The notes: generated by a model from the sequence alone, not told the origin. Shown: positions 34,426-44,771, counted from the first letter of the stretch. The stretch is DNA of 64,000 nucleotides from Martinezella lusitana (GCF_014207095.1 NZ_JACHBG010000002.1:248001-312000); one strand, 5' to 3'. Made by a program: numbers and translations.

Positions 34426-35658
34426 ATGAAGCGCAGTCTTGCCACATCTGCGGTTTTTCACGTCCTGGTGCTGATTGGCGCCATGGTGACGCTGAGTGCG
34501 CCGGCGCCGTTGGCGACGCCGGAAAGCACGGCGATGGATGTCGACATCGTGCCGGCAGACCAGCTCCAGCAGGGCGAGAAGAAGGCTCCGGTGACGGATC
34601 ACGTCTCGCGCAAGCAGACCACGAAGCAAGACCAGGTCGCCAACGCCCAGAACGTTGGCGAGAACAAGGTTGATATCAAGAACCCGGTCGTGCCGACACA
34701 GCGACCGGAGAGCGACACCGCGGCATTGGCGCCGAAGAAGGTGGATGCGCCCGTTCCGCAGAATGATCCGCGGCCGAACGACGTCAAGACCGTAGAGCAG
34801 AAGGACACAGAGGCTGCGCCGAAGGAAGTAGCCGCTGTTCCGCAGCAGAAGCCGGATGTGACGCCCACTCCGGCGCCTAAGACCGATCCGACGCCTCCTA
34901 CTCCGAAAGCCGACGTAACGCCGACACCGCCGCCAGCCCAACAGCCGACGCAGCAGGCTGAAATCCAGTTGCCGAACAATGTTCCCGTACCGGATGTAAA
35001 GCCGCAGCCGACGCCACCGAAGACTGCCGAACAGAAGCCCGAAGTCAAGCCGGTGCCGAAGCCGGACGTGAAGGTGGCTGAAGCGAAGCCGACAGACAAG
35101 ACGACGACACAGAGCACCAGCAAGACCACATCCAACGATGACGGCAAGAAGGATGCTGACAAGAAGCGCCAAGTTGCCAAAGCCTCCAACAAGGGCCTGG
35201 ATGACGGTCTCGCTGACCAGATCAGCGACCTTCTAAACAACACCTCTTCGAAGGGCGGCGCGAAGCGATCTTCCCAACAGGCTTCCGCTGGCGCGGAAAC
35301 GCAGGTCGCCTCGCGCGGCGGGATGAAATCGCTTGGCGCAGGCAAGCTTAGCCAGAGCCAACAGGACGGTTTGCGTGATCTGATCCAGAAGTATTGGAAC
35401 CTTCCTCCCGGGCTCGAAGGCGCAGGCGACGTGCGAATCAAGGTGCATTTCAAGCTCGATAAATCCGGGCAGATCGTCGGTCAGCCAGAGGCAACGACGA
35501 GCGGTGGACCGGCGTCGACGCAGGGGGCCATGCAATCCGCTGCTGTACGCGCTGTCCTTCGCGCGCAATCTGAGTTCATGACGATTCTTCCGGCGGATAA
35601 GTATGACGACTGGCAGGAAGTCGTCGTCAACTTCAGCGCAGCGGACCTGGGGATGTGA
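34426..35658 (+). CDS. tolA: Tol-Pal system protein TolA
   Basis: TolA spans the periplasm and links TolQR to TolB/Pal. The 410-residue product has an N-terminal membrane anchor (about 9-28), a long Pro/Lys/Thr-rich region (about 45-260) in place of the helical domain of E. coli TolA, and a C-terminal TonB/TolA-type domain (about 310-410; G-D-V-R-I-K-V-H-F-K-L, then A-V-R-A-V-L-R-A-Q, ending D-D-W-Q-E-V-V-V-N-F). Its stop overlaps the next start (TGATG). Confidence 0.92.
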   Translation: MKRSLATSAVFHVLVLIGAMVTLSAPAPLATPESTAMDVDIVPADQLQQGEKKAPVTDHVSRKQTTKQDQVANAQNVGENKVDIKNPVVPTQRPESDTAALAPKKVDAPVPQNDPRPNDVKTVEQKDTEAAPKEVAAVPQQKPDVTPTPAPKTDPTPPTPKADVTPTPPPAQQPTQQAEIQLPNNVPVPDVKPQPTPPKTAEQKPEVKPVPKPDVKVAEAKPTDKTTTQSTSKTTSNDDGKKDADKKRQVAKASNKGLDDGLADQISDLLNNTSSKGGAKRSSQQASAGAETQVASRGGMKSLGAGKLSQSQQDGLRDLIQKYWNLPPGLEGAGDVRIKVHFKLDKSGQIVGQPEATTSGGPASTQGAMQSAAVRAVLRAQSEFMTILPADKYDDWQEVVVNFSAADLGM

Positions 35659-36074
35659 TGCGAGGTATGCAGCTTTTGACGAACCACTGTTCGCGCACAG
35701 GCTTGGGCCTGCTCCTGGCTTTGGCGCTGGTGCTGACGGGCGCTCTGTCGGCAGAGGCGGGAAGCGATGCGCGGCGGCATCAGGATTCGGCGCTGAACAG
35801 CTTGCGCGAGGATCTTGCGAAGAACTTCAACGTCATGCCGGGCATGACGGGAGCTAAAGAGGTCCGTGTCAGGCTGCATCTCAGGCTCAGCCGAAACGGA
35901 GAGATCGTCGGTAAGCCAAAAGTTACGGTTACCGGCGGCCCCAAGGCGACACAGCAAGCCATAACGACAGCCGCTGTGCGAGCTGTGCTCCGGTCTGCTC
36001 CGTTCAAGAAACTGCCAATAGATCAATATGACGACTGGAAAGAAGTCACCATCAACTTCGGTCCGGCTATCTGA
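35658..36074 (+). CDS. Secreted TolA C-terminal domain paralogue
   Basis: The 138-residue product has a signal peptide (residues about 12-34) and then a copy of the TolA C-terminal domain: [19 protein letters not shown] and [10 protein letters not shown] closely match the end of tolA. It lacks the Pro-rich spacer and membrane anchor. The ATG overlaps the tolA stop codon by one base, so it is translated with tolA. It could modulate TolA-TolB or TolA-Pal contacts, which is inference. Confidence 0.88.
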   Translation: MRGMQLLTNHCSRTGLGLLLALALVLTGALSAEAGSDARRHQDSALNSLREDLAKNFNVMPGMTGAKEVRVRLHLRLSRNGEIVGKPKVTVTGGPKATQQAITTAAVRAVLRSAPFKKLPIDQYDDWKEVTINFGPAI

Positions 36075-36102
36075 CGAATTAATGCTGAAAGGCTTGGCAC
36101 AT

Positions 36103-37407
36103 ATGATCAGAAATTCCCTCGTTCGTCTCCTGCTGGTGCTGGCGGGCCTGACGGCAGCCCTCGCAACCCCGGCCTATGCCGTGGTCGAGCTCAACATCAA
36201 CAAGGGCAATGTCCAGCCCATGCCGATCGCGATCACCGATCTTCTGTCGAATGACAGTCTCGGTCCGCAGATCTCGGGCGTGATCGCAGCCGATCTGCAG
36301 CGTTCCGGCCTGTTCGCGCCGATCAACAAGCAGGCCTTCATTGAGAAGATCAGCAACCCGGATTCGACGCCGCGCTTCCAGGACTGGACGACCATCAACG
36401 CGCAGGCTCTGGTGACCGGCCGCGTGACGCAGGAAGGCGGTCGTCTTCGCGCCGAGTTCCGCCTGTGGGACACCTTTGGCAACAGTCAGATGATCGGCCA
36501 GCAGTTCTACGCGCAGCCCGACAACTGGCGCCGTGTCGCTCACATCATCGCCGACGCGATCTATCAGAAGATCACCGGTGAGAAGGGCTATTTTGACACC
36601 CGCGTCGTTTTCGTCGCCGAAAGCGGCCCGAAGACGGCCCGCAAGACGCAGCTCGCGATCATGGATCAGGACGGTGCCAATGTTCGCATGCTGACTGACG
36701 GCAGCGATCTCGTGCTGACGCCGCGTTTCTCGCCGAACCGCCAGGAAGTGGCCTACATGTCCTTCGCCAACCAGCAGCCGCGCGTTTATCTGCTGCAGCT
36801 GCAGACGGGTCAGCGCGAACTGGTCGGCAATTTCCCCGGCATGACCTTCTCGCCGCGCTTCTCGCCGGATGGCCAGCGCGTGATCATGAGCCTTCAGCAG
36901 GAAGGCAACGCCAACATCTACACGATGGACCTGCGTTCGCGCACCACCACGCGTTTGACCTCGACGGCTGCCATCGACACTTCGCCCTCCTATTCGCCTG
37001 ACGGCTCGCAGATCGCCTTTACAAGCGATCGCGGCGGCAAGCCTCAAATCTATGTGATGGGTGCGGATGGCTCCAACCAGCGCCGCGTTTCCTTCGGCGA
37101 CGGTTCCTATTCGACGCCGGTCTGGTCGCCGCGCGGCGACCTCATCGCCTTCACCAAGCAGTCCGGCGGCAGCTTCTCCATCGGCGTCATGAAGACAGAT
37201 GGTTCGGGCGAACGCCTGCTGACGACCGGGTTCCACAACGAAGGCCCGACCTGGGCTCCGAACGGCCGCGTCATCATGTTCTACCGCCAGCCCGCCGGCT
37301 CCGGTGGCCCGCAGCTCTTCTCCATCGACCTGACCGGCTACAACGAGCAGAAAATCCCCACGCCGGGCTTTTCTTCCGATCCCGCCTGGTCGCCGCTGCT
37401 CGAGTAG
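36103..37407 (+). CDS. tolB: Tol-Pal system beta-propeller protein TolB
   Basis: TolB is a periplasmic protein that binds Pal and TolA. The 434-residue product has a signal peptide ending A-T-P-A-Y-A (residue 26). A two-lobed N-terminal domain covers about 27-170, and a six-bladed propeller follows with repeats of the type F-S-P-N/D-G-x-x-I-A-F-x-S ([13 protein letters not shown] and [10 protein letters not shown]). ATG 36103 was preferred over 36082, because AAAGG lies at correct spacing before it and the signal peptide follows directly. Confidence 0.95.
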   Translation: MIRNSLVRLLLVLAGLTAALATPAYAVVELNINKGNVQPMPIAITDLLSNDSLGPQISGVIAADLQRSGLFAPINKQAFIEKISNPDSTPRFQDWTTINAQALVTGRVTQEGGRLRAEFRLWDTFGNSQMIGQQFYAQPDNWRRVAHIIADAIYQKITGEKGYFDTRVVFVAESGPKTARKTQLAIMDQDGANVRMLTDGSDLVLTPRFSPNRQEVAYMSFANQQPRVYLLQLQTGQRELVGNFPGMTFSPRFSPDGQRVIMSLQQEGNANIYTMDLRSRTTTRLTSTAAIDTSPSYSPDGSQIAFTSDRGGKPQIYVMGADGSNQRRVSFGDGSYSTPVWSPRGDLIAFTKQSGGSFSIGVMKTDGSGERLLTTGFHNEGPTWAPNGRVIMFYRQPAGSGGPQLFSIDLTGYNEQKIPTPGFSSDPAWSPLLE

Positions 37408-37558
37408 TGGAGCGTTCGCCACTTTATCGCCGCAAAGTCCTGTGACTTGACCGGTTCCGGACAATTTTAGGACATCATTAACCATATTTGTTGGAATCGG
37501 ATTAACCGAACCCGGTTACAGTCTGGCAACCCTGATAGAGACTAAGGAGAGACCGGCA

Positions 37559-38095
37559 ATGAGCCGCATCGCAACCCCGGCCGTTGGCCATATGCAAAAC
37601 CTCGCTCGCAATCCGATCATGATCGCGCTTTTCGTCGGCCTTTCGCTGGCTGGCTGCGCCTCCAAGAAGGGTCTGCCGAACGATGCTAACGGTCTTGGCC
37701 TGAACGGTGGTGCGGGCAGCGCTACTCCGGGCTCGCCGCAGGACTTTACCGTTAACGTCGGCGACCGCATCTTCTTCGATACCGACAGCACCTCGATCCG
37801 CGCTGACGCCGCTCAGACGCTCGACCGTCAGGCTCAGTGGCTCGCTCGCTATCCGAACTACGCAATCACCGTCGAAGGCCATGCCGACGAACGCGGTACG
37901 CGCGAATACAACCTGGCTCTCGGCGCTCGCCGTGCGGCTGCCGCCAAGGACTACCTCGCTTCGCGTGGCGTTCCGGCCAAGCGCATGAAGACGATCTCCT
38001 ACGGCAAGGAACGTCCGGTCGCGACCTGCGATGATATCTCCTGCTGGTCGCAGAACCGTCGTTCGGTCACCGTGCTTAACGGCGCCGGTTCCTGA
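37559..38095 (+). CDS. pal: Peptidoglycan-associated lipoprotein Pal
   Basis: Pal anchors the outer membrane to peptidoglycan. The 178-residue product has a lipoprotein signal with lipobox L-A-G-C (Cys33) and an OmpA-like domain: F-D-T-D-S-T-S-I-R, then G-H-A-D-E-R-G-T-R-E-Y-N-L-A-L-G-x-R-R-A near 110-130 with the peptidoglycan-binding Asp and Arg, ending R-R-S-V-T-V-L. A ribosome-binding site AAGGAGA precedes ATG 37559. The 152-nt gap after tolB may hold its own promoter; a terminator follows. Confidence 0.97.
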   Translation: MSRIATPAVGHMQNLARNPIMIALFVGLSLAGCASKKGLPNDANGLGLNGGAGSATPGSPQDFTVNVGDRIFFDTDSTSIRADAAQTLDRQAQWLARYPNYAITVEGHADERGTREYNLALGARRAAAAKDYLASRGVPAKRMKTISYGKERPVATCDDISCWSQNRRSVTVLNGAGS

Positions 38096-38123
38096 TAGGT
38101 CAAACGACTGCTCGAAATGCATG

Positions 38124-38154
38124 AGGCGGTCCTTGCGGCCGCCTTTGTTTTTTT
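38124..38154 (+). terminator. Intrinsic terminator after pal
   Basis: AGGCGG (38124-38129) pairs with CCGCCT (38139-38144), followed by TTGTTTTTTT. It separates pal from cpoB. Confidence 0.85.
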
Positions 38155-38254
38155 GACCACACTTTGGCCGAACTCCGTTGCTTTTTGAGAGCAATTGTAA
38201 AAATCTCCTGTTCGAGCCTCTGGCCCGAAGAATCAATGAGACAGGACGATCCAT

Positions 38255-39265
38255 ATGAGAAAACTTGTCGTGGCGAGCATGCTGTGTCTCGCTGCCTTTG
38301 CAGGTAGTGAGCGGGATGCCTCTGCCTTGTCGCTGTTTGGAATCCACCTCGGAGGCCGTGACGCTTCCGCACAGTCGGCGCCCAACAGCGAGTATCAGAG
38401 ACAAGCACAATATAACCGTGCGCCGGTCGTTAAGGTGCAGAGCAGCGACGCCGAGGTTCGTCTGCAGCGGCTTGAAGATCAGCTGCGCCAGTTGAACGGT
38501 CGCGTGGAGGAGATGAGCTATCAGCTGCTGCAAATGCAGGAGCAGATCCGCAAGACGCAGGAAGACAACGAGTTCCGCTTCCAGCAGCTGGAAAAGCGCG
38601 GTGGCGCGCCGGCAAGCGGCGGGACAATGAAGAAGAGCGAGGCCGATGTGCCGGCGCAAAGTTCTGGCGGGCAGCAGGATGACATTGCCAGTGTCATCGG
38701 CGATTCGCAGAACGCCGGCGCAGCTCCCCAGCGGGGCTCCAGCACGGGCAAGCCGCCGTCGCAGCTCGGCTCGATCCAGTTCGATCAAAGCGGCAGTGAA
38801 GTGGGCAGTTCGTCTACCGGCACAAATAACGGTTCCGGCGCGCCGCCCAGTTCCGGTTCCGGGGCGCAGACGGCGTCGCTCGGCAACGAGAACGATCAGT
38901 ACAAGGCAGCTTATGGCCACGTCCTGTCCGGCGACTACAGTGTCGCCGAACGGGAATTCCGCCAGTATATCGACAGCTATCCCAGCAGCTCGCGCTCTGC
39001 CGATGCGAATTTCTGGCTCGGTGAAGCGCTCTATTCGCAGGGCAAGTACAACGATGCCGCCAAGACTTTTCTGAATGCGCATCAGAAATACAGCACTTCG
39101 GAGAAGGCTCCTGAGATGCTCCTGAAGCTCGGCATGTCGCTCGCCGCGCTCGACAACAAGGACACCGCCTGCGCCACTCTTCGCGAAGTCGGCAAGCGTT
39201 ATCCCAAGGCTTCCAAGGCCGTGACCAGCAAAGTTGCAAGCGAACAGAAGCGTCTTGCCTGCTGA
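38255..39265 (+). CDS. cpoB: Tol-Pal cell division coordinator CpoB (YbgF)
   Basis: CpoB links peptidoglycan synthesis to Tol-Pal driven constriction. The 336-residue product has a signal peptide (1-24), a coiled-coil trimerisation segment at about 67-110 (V-R-L-Q-R-L-E-D-Q-L-R-Q-L), a long low-complexity Gly/Ser linker (about 115-205), and C-terminal TPRs (about 210-330, Y-x-x-A-Y-G-H-V-L-S-G-D-Y and N-F-W-L-G-E-A-L-Y-S-Q-G). It is the usual last member of the tol-pal cluster. Confidence 0.93.
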   Translation: MRKLVVASMLCLAAFAGSERDASALSLFGIHLGGRDASAQSAPNSEYQRQAQYNRAPVVKVQSSDAEVRLQRLEDQLRQLNGRVEEMSYQLLQMQEQIRKTQEDNEFRFQQLEKRGGAPASGGTMKKSEADVPAQSSGGQQDDIASVIGDSQNAGAAPQRGSSTGKPPSQLGSIQFDQSGSEVGSSSTGTNNGSGAPPSSGSGAQTASLGNENDQYKAAYGHVLSGDYSVAEREFRQYIDSYPSSSRSADANFWLGEALYSQGKYNDAAKTFLNAHQKYSTSEKAPEMLLKLGMSLAALDNKDTACATLREVGKRYPKASKAVTSKVASEQKRLAC

Positions 39266-39270
39266 ATGCC

Positions 39271-40602
39271 ATGTCTGACGTTGCTGTGACCGCCGCCGCC
39301 ACAGCCCTTGCGCCTGAAGCCGCCGCAGCCGAGTTTCTTCGTTCGCTTGTAAAGCCTGCTCACATTCTCGTCGCCATCTCCGGCGGTAGTGATTCTACCG
39401 GGCTATTGATCGCCCTTGCCGAGCAGCTGAACTCCTCTCTCCATTCGAAAGTCACTCTTTCTGCCGTAACCATCGATCATGGTTTGCGCGCAGGCGCTGC
39501 AGATGAAGCGCTGAAGGTTGCCGCGCTCTGTGCCCAACGTGGCATTTCCCATTTCACCCGCCGTTGGGACGGCGACAAGCCGAAAAGCGGCATTATGGCC
39601 GCCGCCCGCGAAGCGCGCTATGAGCTGATGGCCGACCTTGCCGGTGAGATCTCAGCCGATGTGATCGTTACCGCTCATACAGCCGACGATCAGCGCGAGA
39701 CGCTTGCCATGCGACGCGCACGTGGAGGTAAGGCGAAGGACGAGGGCGGCACCGGCATCGCGGATGCAATGTTGTTCGATCGCCGCATCTGGATCGTCAG
39801 GCCGTTTCTTTCATGCACGCGGGCCGATATCCGCGCTTATCTCGAAGAATATGGGGTATCCTGGCTCGAAGACCCGAGCAACGAGGATACCCGCTACGAG
39901 CGCGTGCGGACACGTATGCATCTCGCTGTGCAGCCACCTCTTGTCCTTGCCGCGAACATTGGTGCAAAGCGCACTGCGTTGGCCGAAAAGGCGGCGACCT
40001 GGTTGGATGAGCATGTGACCGTTCATGCCGAAGCGCTTTGTGACATTCGTAGGGCGGCATTCTCCGCAGATCCTGCCGTTATCGCCTATGCGCTCTCTTA
40101 CCTGACGGCCGTGTTCGGGGGAGGGGCCTATGGGCCTGGCCGCAAGCAAATGGAGCGTGTTCGGGATTTTGTGAATGCCGGTATTCCCGGGCGGCGGACG
40201 GTAGGCGGCGTGGTCTTCGATCTGCGCCGCGAGGCGCTCTTTCTGATGCGGGAAAGCCGCAACATCGAGCCGCTAGCGCTTGCCCCTGGCGCGGCCGGCG
40301 TCTGGGACGGCCGTTTCGAAGTGACCAATCAGGGCTTGGCACCTATTTGCGTGAAGGCTTCCGGCATGGATGGCGCGCAGGTTTTTCCGCCGAACTTGCC
40401 AAGAGGAGCAGTGCAGCGCGCCCGTGCCGCCATGCCCCTGTTCGTGTCGAACGATGCTGGCGTGGCCCCAATCGTCGCAGTCGCCCCCTATCTTGCACCC
40501 TTCGACCGCTTTTTGACACGATTCGACCTCATGTTTGCAGATCGGCTTTCGATCGCTTTTGGCCGTCAAGCCTATAGGCGGCTGCCGCTTTCGGTCCTAT
40601 AG
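39271..40602 (+). CDS. tilS: tRNA(Ile)-lysidine synthetase TilS
   Basis: TilS converts the wobble C of tRNA-Ile(CAU) to lysidine with ATP and lysine. The 443-residue product has the PP-loop S-G-G-S-D-S at 37-42, I-D-H-G-L-R near 70-75, and T-A-H-T-A-D-D-Q near 133-140, followed by the R-P-F-L segment and W-L-E-D-P-S-N. The C-terminal half is poorly conserved, as is normal. It follows cpoB by 5 nt, as usual in rhizobia, and precedes ftsH. Confidence 0.95.
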   Translation: MSDVAVTAAATALAPEAAAAEFLRSLVKPAHILVAISGGSDSTGLLIALAEQLNSSLHSKVTLSAVTIDHGLRAGAADEALKVAALCAQRGISHFTRRWDGDKPKSGIMAAAREARYELMADLAGEISADVIVTAHTADDQRETLAMRRARGGKAKDEGGTGIADAMLFDRRIWIVRPFLSCTRADIRAYLEEYGVSWLEDPSNEDTRYERVRTRMHLAVQPPLVLAANIGAKRTALAEKAATWLDEHVTVHAEALCDIRRAAFSADPAVIAYALSYLTAVFGGGAYGPGRKQMERVRDFVNAGIPGRRTVGGVVFDLRREALFLMRESRNIEPLALAPGAAGVWDGRFEVTNQGLAPICVKASGMDGAQVFPPNLPRGAVQRARAAMPLFVSNDAGVAPIVAVAPYLAPFDRFLTRFDLMFADRLSIAFGRQAYRRLPLSVL

Positions 40603-40633
40603 ACGGAAAAAGGCATGCGCCGACGCGGTTTGC

Positions 40634-40662
40634 CTTGGCAACGGCTTGGCGCAACCCTATGT
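40634..40662 (+). promoter_or_regulatory. Possible heat-shock (RpoH-type) promoter of ftsH
   Basis: CTTGGC (40634-40639) and CCCTATGT (40655-40662) are separated by 15 nt, similar to CTTG(A/G)-type -35 and CCC(C/T)ATnT -10 boxes of alphaproteobacterial RpoH promoters. ftsH is a known heat-shock gene in related bacteria. Boxes are partial matches. Confidence 0.4.
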
Positions 40663-40718
40663 TAGGGAACAAGTAATGCCGTCGCTTAGCGGCGGAAGTT
40701 TCAGTGCTGGGGAGTTCG

Positions 40719-42662
40719 ATGAACCCTAATTTTCGTAATTTCGCTCTGTGGGCAATCATAGCTCTGCTGTTGATTGCTCTGTTCAGTATGTTTCAGAACG
40801 CGCCGGCACAAACAGGCTCCAGGGAAATTCCTTATTCGCAGTTCCTTCGGGAAGTTGATTCCGGCCGCGTCCGTGACGTTACCGTCACCGGCAATCGCGT
40901 CGTCGGCAGCTATGTTGAAAACGGAACACCCTTCCAGACCTATGCTCCGGTCGTGGATGACAGCCTGCTTGAACGCCTGCAGAACAAGAACGTCAACATT
41001 GTCGGCCGTCCCGAGTCGGACGGTTCCTCGAGCTTCCTGAGCTATCTCGGCACGCTGTTGCCGATGCTCTTGATCCTCGGTGTCTGGCTGTTCTTCATGC
41101 GGCAAATGCAGGGCGGTTCGCGCGGAGCCATGGGCTTCGGCAAGTCCAAGGCCAAGCTTCTGACGGAGGCTCACGGTCGTGTGACCTTCGAGGACGTTGC
41201 TGGCGTTGACGAGGCCAAGCAGGACCTGGAAGAAATCGTCGAATTCCTGCGCGATCCGCAGAAGTTCCAGCGTCTTGGCGGTCGTATCCCGCGCGGCGTT
41301 CTGCTCGTAGGTCCTCCCGGTACCGGCAAGACGCTTTTGGCGCGCGCTATCGCCGGCGAAGCCAATGTGCCGTTCTTCACGATCTCCGGTTCCGACTTCG
41401 TTGAAATGTTCGTTGGTGTCGGCGCAAGCCGCGTCCGCGACATGTTCGAGCAGGCGAAGAAGAATGCGCCCTGCATCATCTTCATCGACGAAATCGATGC
41501 CGTCGGTCGCCATCGTGGCGCCGGTCTCGGCGGCGGTAACGACGAACGCGAACAGACGCTGAACCAGTTGCTGGTCGAGATGGACGGCTTCGAGGCCAAT
41601 GAAGGTATCATCCTGATCGCGGCGACCAACCGTCCCGACGTTCTCGACCCCGCGCTTTTGCGTCCGGGCCGTTTCGACCGTCAGGTCGTGGTTCCGAACC
41701 CGGATATCGTCGGCCGCGAACGTATCCTCAAGGTTCATGCCCGCAATGTTCCGCTCGCGCCGAATGTCGACTTGAAGACGCTCGCCCGCGGTACGCCCGG
41801 CTTCTCCGGTGCAGATCTGATGAACCTCGTCAACGAAGCTGCCCTTATGGCCGCCCGCCGCAACAAGCGTCTGGTGACCATGCAGGAATTCGAAGACGCC
41901 AAGGACAAGATCATGATGGGCGCCGAGCGCCGCTCTTCGGCCATGACCGAAGCGGAGAAGAAGCTCACCGCTTATCACGAGGCTGGTCACGCCATTACGG
42001 CGCTTTATGTCGCCGTCGCCGATCCGCTGCACAAGGCAACCATCATTCCGCGCGGCCGTGCTTTGGGCATGGTCATGCAGCTCCCCGAGGGCGACCGCTA
42101 CTCGATGAGCTACAAGTGGATGGTTTCCCGCCTCTGCATCATGATGGGCGGCCGTGTTGCTGAAGAGCTGACCTTCGGCAAGGAGAACATCACCTCCGGC
42201 GCATCTTCGGATATCGAGCAGGCCACCAAGCTTGCCCGGGCCATGGTTACGCAGTGGGGCTTCTCCGATGAACTCGGTCAGGTCGCCTATGGTGAGAACC
42301 AGCAGGAAGTCTTCCTGGGTCACTCGGTCTCGCAGTCGAAGAATGTTTCGGAGGCGACCGCGCAGAAGATCGATAACGAAGTGCGCCGTCTGATCGACGA
42401 AGCCTACCGCCAGGCCAAGGATATCCTTACCGAACAGCATGATGGCTTCGTGGCGATTGCCGAAGGCCTGCTTGAATACGAGACGCTGACGGGCGAGGAG
42501 ATCAAGGCCCTCATTCGTGGCGAAAAGCCGGCACGCGACCTCGGTGACGACACTCCGCCAAGCCGCGGTTCGGCAGTGCCGAAGACCGGCGCAAAGAAGG
42601 ATGGCCCGCTCGGCACCAAGGGCGACGAAGCTGAAGGTGGTTTCGAACCCCAGCCTCGCTGA
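40719..42662 (+). CDS. ftsH: ATP-dependent zinc metalloprotease FtsH
   Basis: FtsH is a membrane-anchored AAA+ protease that degrades misfolded membrane proteins and regulators. The 647-residue product has two membrane segments (about 6-25 and 107-127) flanking a periplasmic domain. It also has Walker A G-P-P-G-T-G-K-T at 198-205, Walker B and S-R-H region near 252-275, and the zinc motif H-E-A-G-H at 420-424. ATG 40719 has GGGGAG (40709-40714) before it; the frame is open 5 codons further. A good terminator follows. Confidence 0.98.
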   Translation: MNPNFRNFALWAIIALLLIALFSMFQNAPAQTGSREIPYSQFLREVDSGRVRDVTVTGNRVVGSYVENGTPFQTYAPVVDDSLLERLQNKNVNIVGRPESDGSSSFLSYLGTLLPMLLILGVWLFFMRQMQGGSRGAMGFGKSKAKLLTEAHGRVTFEDVAGVDEAKQDLEEIVEFLRDPQKFQRLGGRIPRGVLLVGPPGTGKTLLARAIAGEANVPFFTISGSDFVEMFVGVGASRVRDMFEQAKKNAPCIIFIDEIDAVGRHRGAGLGGGNDEREQTLNQLLVEMDGFEANEGIILIAATNRPDVLDPALLRPGRFDRQVVVPNPDIVGRERILKVHARNVPLAPNVDLKTLARGTPGFSGADLMNLVNEAALMAARRNKRLVTMQEFEDAKDKIMMGAERRSSAMTEAEKKLTAYHEAGHAITALYVAVADPLHKATIIPRGRALGMVMQLPEGDRYSMSYKWMVSRLCIMMGGRVAEELTFGKENITSGASSDIEQATKLARAMVTQWGFSDELGQVAYGENQQEVFLGHSVSQSKNVSEATAQKIDNEVRRLIDEAYRQAKDILTEQHDGFVAIAEGLLEYETLTGEEIKALIRGEKPARDLGDDTPPSRGSAVPKTGAKKDGPLGTKGDEAEGGFEPQPR

Positions 42663-42689
42663 GGCGCAGAGTCGTTGAATATGCGAACG

Positions 42690-42730
42690 AAGAGGCCAGT
42701 TCTCCTTTGAATAGGGACCTGGCCTCTTTT
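42690..42730 (+). terminator. Intrinsic terminator after ftsH
   Basis: AAGAGGCCAG (42690-42699) pairs perfectly with CTGGCCTCTT (42719-42728), followed by TT. The loop is 19 nt. Confidence 0.8.
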
Positions 42731-42850
42731 GTTGATTGGCGGGTAACAAACGGAAGCCGAGGTGGTCTCGCTGATCGCCCGGAGTTCGAACGTGACCGAA
42801 GTGCCGCATTCCGTGAGCTGATGTTGTCTTACTGAAGATCGGATATCTAC

Positions 42851-43078
42851 ATGCGCGAAGCGTCGGTGATCCTCAGTTCAACGATTACCTGCCCGATCTG
42901 CCGCTTTGAGGCGACCGAAGTCATGCCAACCGATGCCTGCCAGCATTTCTATGATTGCAGGGGCTGCGGCGCCATTCTCCGGCCGAAACCCGGCGATTGT
43001 TGCGTGTTCTGTTCATACGGAACTGTCCCTTGCCCGCCGGTCCAGGTTCAGAGAGGCAATGCCGCTAAGTACGTGTGA
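42851..43078 (+). CDS. Small Cys-rich putative zinc-ribbon protein
   Basis: The 75-residue product has nine cysteines at 14, 17, 30, 36, 39, 50, 51, 54 and 61. C-P-I-C (14-17) and C-R-G-C (36-39) look like a zinc ribbon, and the second half carries G-D-C-C-V-F-C-S-Y-G-T-V-P-C-P-P, a motif I recognise from short uncharacterised proteins of proteobacteria. It lies alone between the ftsH terminator and its own terminator. Function is unknown; metal binding is inferred from the cysteines. Confidence 0.82.
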   Translation: MREASVILSSTITCPICRFEATEVMPTDACQHFYDCRGCGAILRPKPGDCCVFCSYGTVPCPPVQVQRGNAAKYV

Positions 43079-43093
43079 GGGGGCAGGTTCTCA

Positions 43094-43113
43094 ACCGCTG
43101 CTGCACCAGCGGT
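43094..43113 (+). other. Hairpin after the Cys-rich gene
   Basis: ACCGCTG (43094-43100) pairs with CAGCGGT (43107-43113) across a 6-nt loop, 16 nt after the stop codon. No T-tract follows; the real terminator is at 43140-43175. Confidence 0.45.
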
Positions 43114-43139
43114 CACCTTATTTACGCCGATAGATTAGG

Positions 43140-43175
43140 AGGCTGGTTCCGTTTCGTTGGGGATCAGCCTTTTTT
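43140..43175 (+). terminator. Intrinsic terminator of the Cys-rich gene
   Basis: AGGCTGGTTCC (43140-43150) pairs with GGGATCAGCCT (43160-43170) with a G-T pair and small irregularity, followed directly by TTTTT. Confidence 0.8.
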
Positions 43176-43349
43176 AGTGCTTATTAATGGTAACGCGTTG
43201 TAATACGCTTTCTTGGTAATTTACGTGCCGAGTTTTGCAATCTATGGCATGAGCCTCAAGCATCGATGTTCGCGCCGCCCACGGAATTCAGTGGAGGTGA
43301 ACGGGATGCCGCAGTCCCTCATAGGGACGCCGCAATCACGGGAGTGCAT

Positions 43350-44702
43350 ATGAAACGTCGCTATTTCGGAACCGACGGAATTCGCGGTCAATCCAATACC
43401 TATCCGATGACGCCGGATCTTGCCATGCGCGTGGGTATCGCTGCAGGCACGATCTTCCAGCGAGGCAGTCACCGCCATCGCGTGGTCATCGGCAAAGACA
43501 CACGCCTTTCCGGCTACATGCTGGAAAATGCGATGGTCGCGGGCTTTACGGCCGCCGGCGTTGATGCCTTCGTTCTCGGACCTATTCCGACACCTGCGGT
43601 CGCGATGCTGACGCGTTCGCTGCGAGCCGATATCGGTGTCATGATTTCCGCCTCTCATAATCCGTATGAAGACAACGGCATCAAGCTTTTCGGCCCCGAT
43701 GGTTACAAGCTGTCCGACGATCTCGAAATGCAAATCGAGGACATGCTCGATAAAGACATGTCGGAGCATCTTGCCAAGTCCGAGAATATCGGCCGTGCCA
43801 AGCGCGTCGATGGCGTACACGACCGCTATATCGAGCATGCCAAGCGGACCTTGCCGCGCGACGTGACGCTGCAAGGGCTGCGCATCGCCATCGACTGCGC
43901 CAATGGTGCCGCCTACAAAGTTGCCCCGGCCGCCCTTTGGGAGCTTGGCGCCGATGTGGTGACGATCGGCAATGAGCCGAATGGTACGAATATCAATCTC
44001 AATTGCGGCTCCACCAGCCCGGTGGCGCTTCAGAAGAAGGTGCATGAAGTGCGTGCCGATATCGGCATCGCGCTTGATGGCGACGCCGACCGTGTCATCA
44101 TTGTCGACGAAACCGGCACGATCATCGATGGCGACCAGCTGATGGCAGCTATCGCCGAAAGCTGGGCCGAGAGCCAGCTGCTGCGCGGCAACGGCATCGT
44201 GGCGACGGTCATGTCCAATCTCGGCCTGGAACGCTTCCTGGAGGAGCGCGGCTTGTCGCTAGCCCGCACCGCGGTCGGCGACCGCTACGTTGTGGAGCAC
44301 ATGCGCCAGAACAATTTCAATGTCGGTGGCGAGCAGTCCGGCCATATCGTATTGTCCGACTACGGCACGACTGGCGACGGCCTCGTTGCCGCCCTGCAGA
44401 TTCTTGCTGCGGTGAAGCGCACCGGCAAGCCCGTCAGCGAGGTTTGCCGGCGTTTCGAGCCGGTGCCGCAATTGCTGCGCAACGTCCGCATCTCCGGCGG
44501 CAGGCCGCTGGAAGACAGCCAAGTGCGCAAGGCGATCGCCGACGCGGAAAGCGAGCTTGCCCGCAATGGACGCCTGGTGATCCGCCCCTCCGGCACGGAA
44601 CCGTTGATCCGTGTCATGGCCGAGGGTGATGACCGCAGCCAGATCGAACGCATCGTCGGCGGCCTGATCGACGTTATTTCGAGCGTGCGCACCGCCGCCT
44701 GA
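43350..44702 (+). CDS. glmM: Phosphoglucosamine mutase GlmM
   Basis: GlmM converts glucosamine-6-phosphate to glucosamine-1-phosphate for UDP-GlcNAc, feeding peptidoglycan and LPS. The 450-residue product has the N-terminal F-G-T-D-G-I-R-G at 6-13, the active-site S-A-S-H-N-P with phosphoserine Ser102, the metal loop D-G-D-A-D-R near 245, and R-P-S-G-T-E-P near 407 in the C-terminal domain. The ATG at 43350 was chosen since the preceding 28 in-frame codons lack similarity. glmM after ftsH is common in proteobacteria. Confidence 0.97.
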   Translation: MKRRYFGTDGIRGQSNTYPMTPDLAMRVGIAAGTIFQRGSHRHRVVIGKDTRLSGYMLENAMVAGFTAAGVDAFVLGPIPTPAVAMLTRSLRADIGVMISASHNPYEDNGIKLFGPDGYKLSDDLEMQIEDMLDKDMSEHLAKSENIGRAKRVDGVHDRYIEHAKRTLPRDVTLQGLRIAIDCANGAAYKVAPAALWELGADVVTIGNEPNGTNINLNCGSTSPVALQKKVHEVRADIGIALDGDADRVIIVDETGTIIDGDQLMAAIAESWAESQLLRGNGIVATVMSNLGLERFLEERGLSLARTAVGDRYVVEHMRQNNFNVGGEQSGHIVLSDYGTTGDGLVAALQILAAVKRTGKPVSEVCRRFEPVPQLLRNVRISGGRPLEDSQVRKAIADAESELARNGRLVIRPSGTEPLIRVMAEGDDRSQIERIVGGLIDVISSVRTAA

Positions 44703-44736
44703 GTTGGCGCCCGGGCATCATCGTGAGTATCAGATC

Positions 44737-44771
44737 AATGGCCGCCTTTATTGAAGGCGGCCATTTCATTT
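44737..44771 (+). terminator. Intrinsic terminator after glmM
   Basis: AATGGCCGCCTT (44737-44748) pairs perfectly with AAGGCGGCCATT (44754-44765) over a 5-nt loop, then TCATTTCTT. It lies between glmM and the convergent SH3 gene. Confidence 0.85.
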
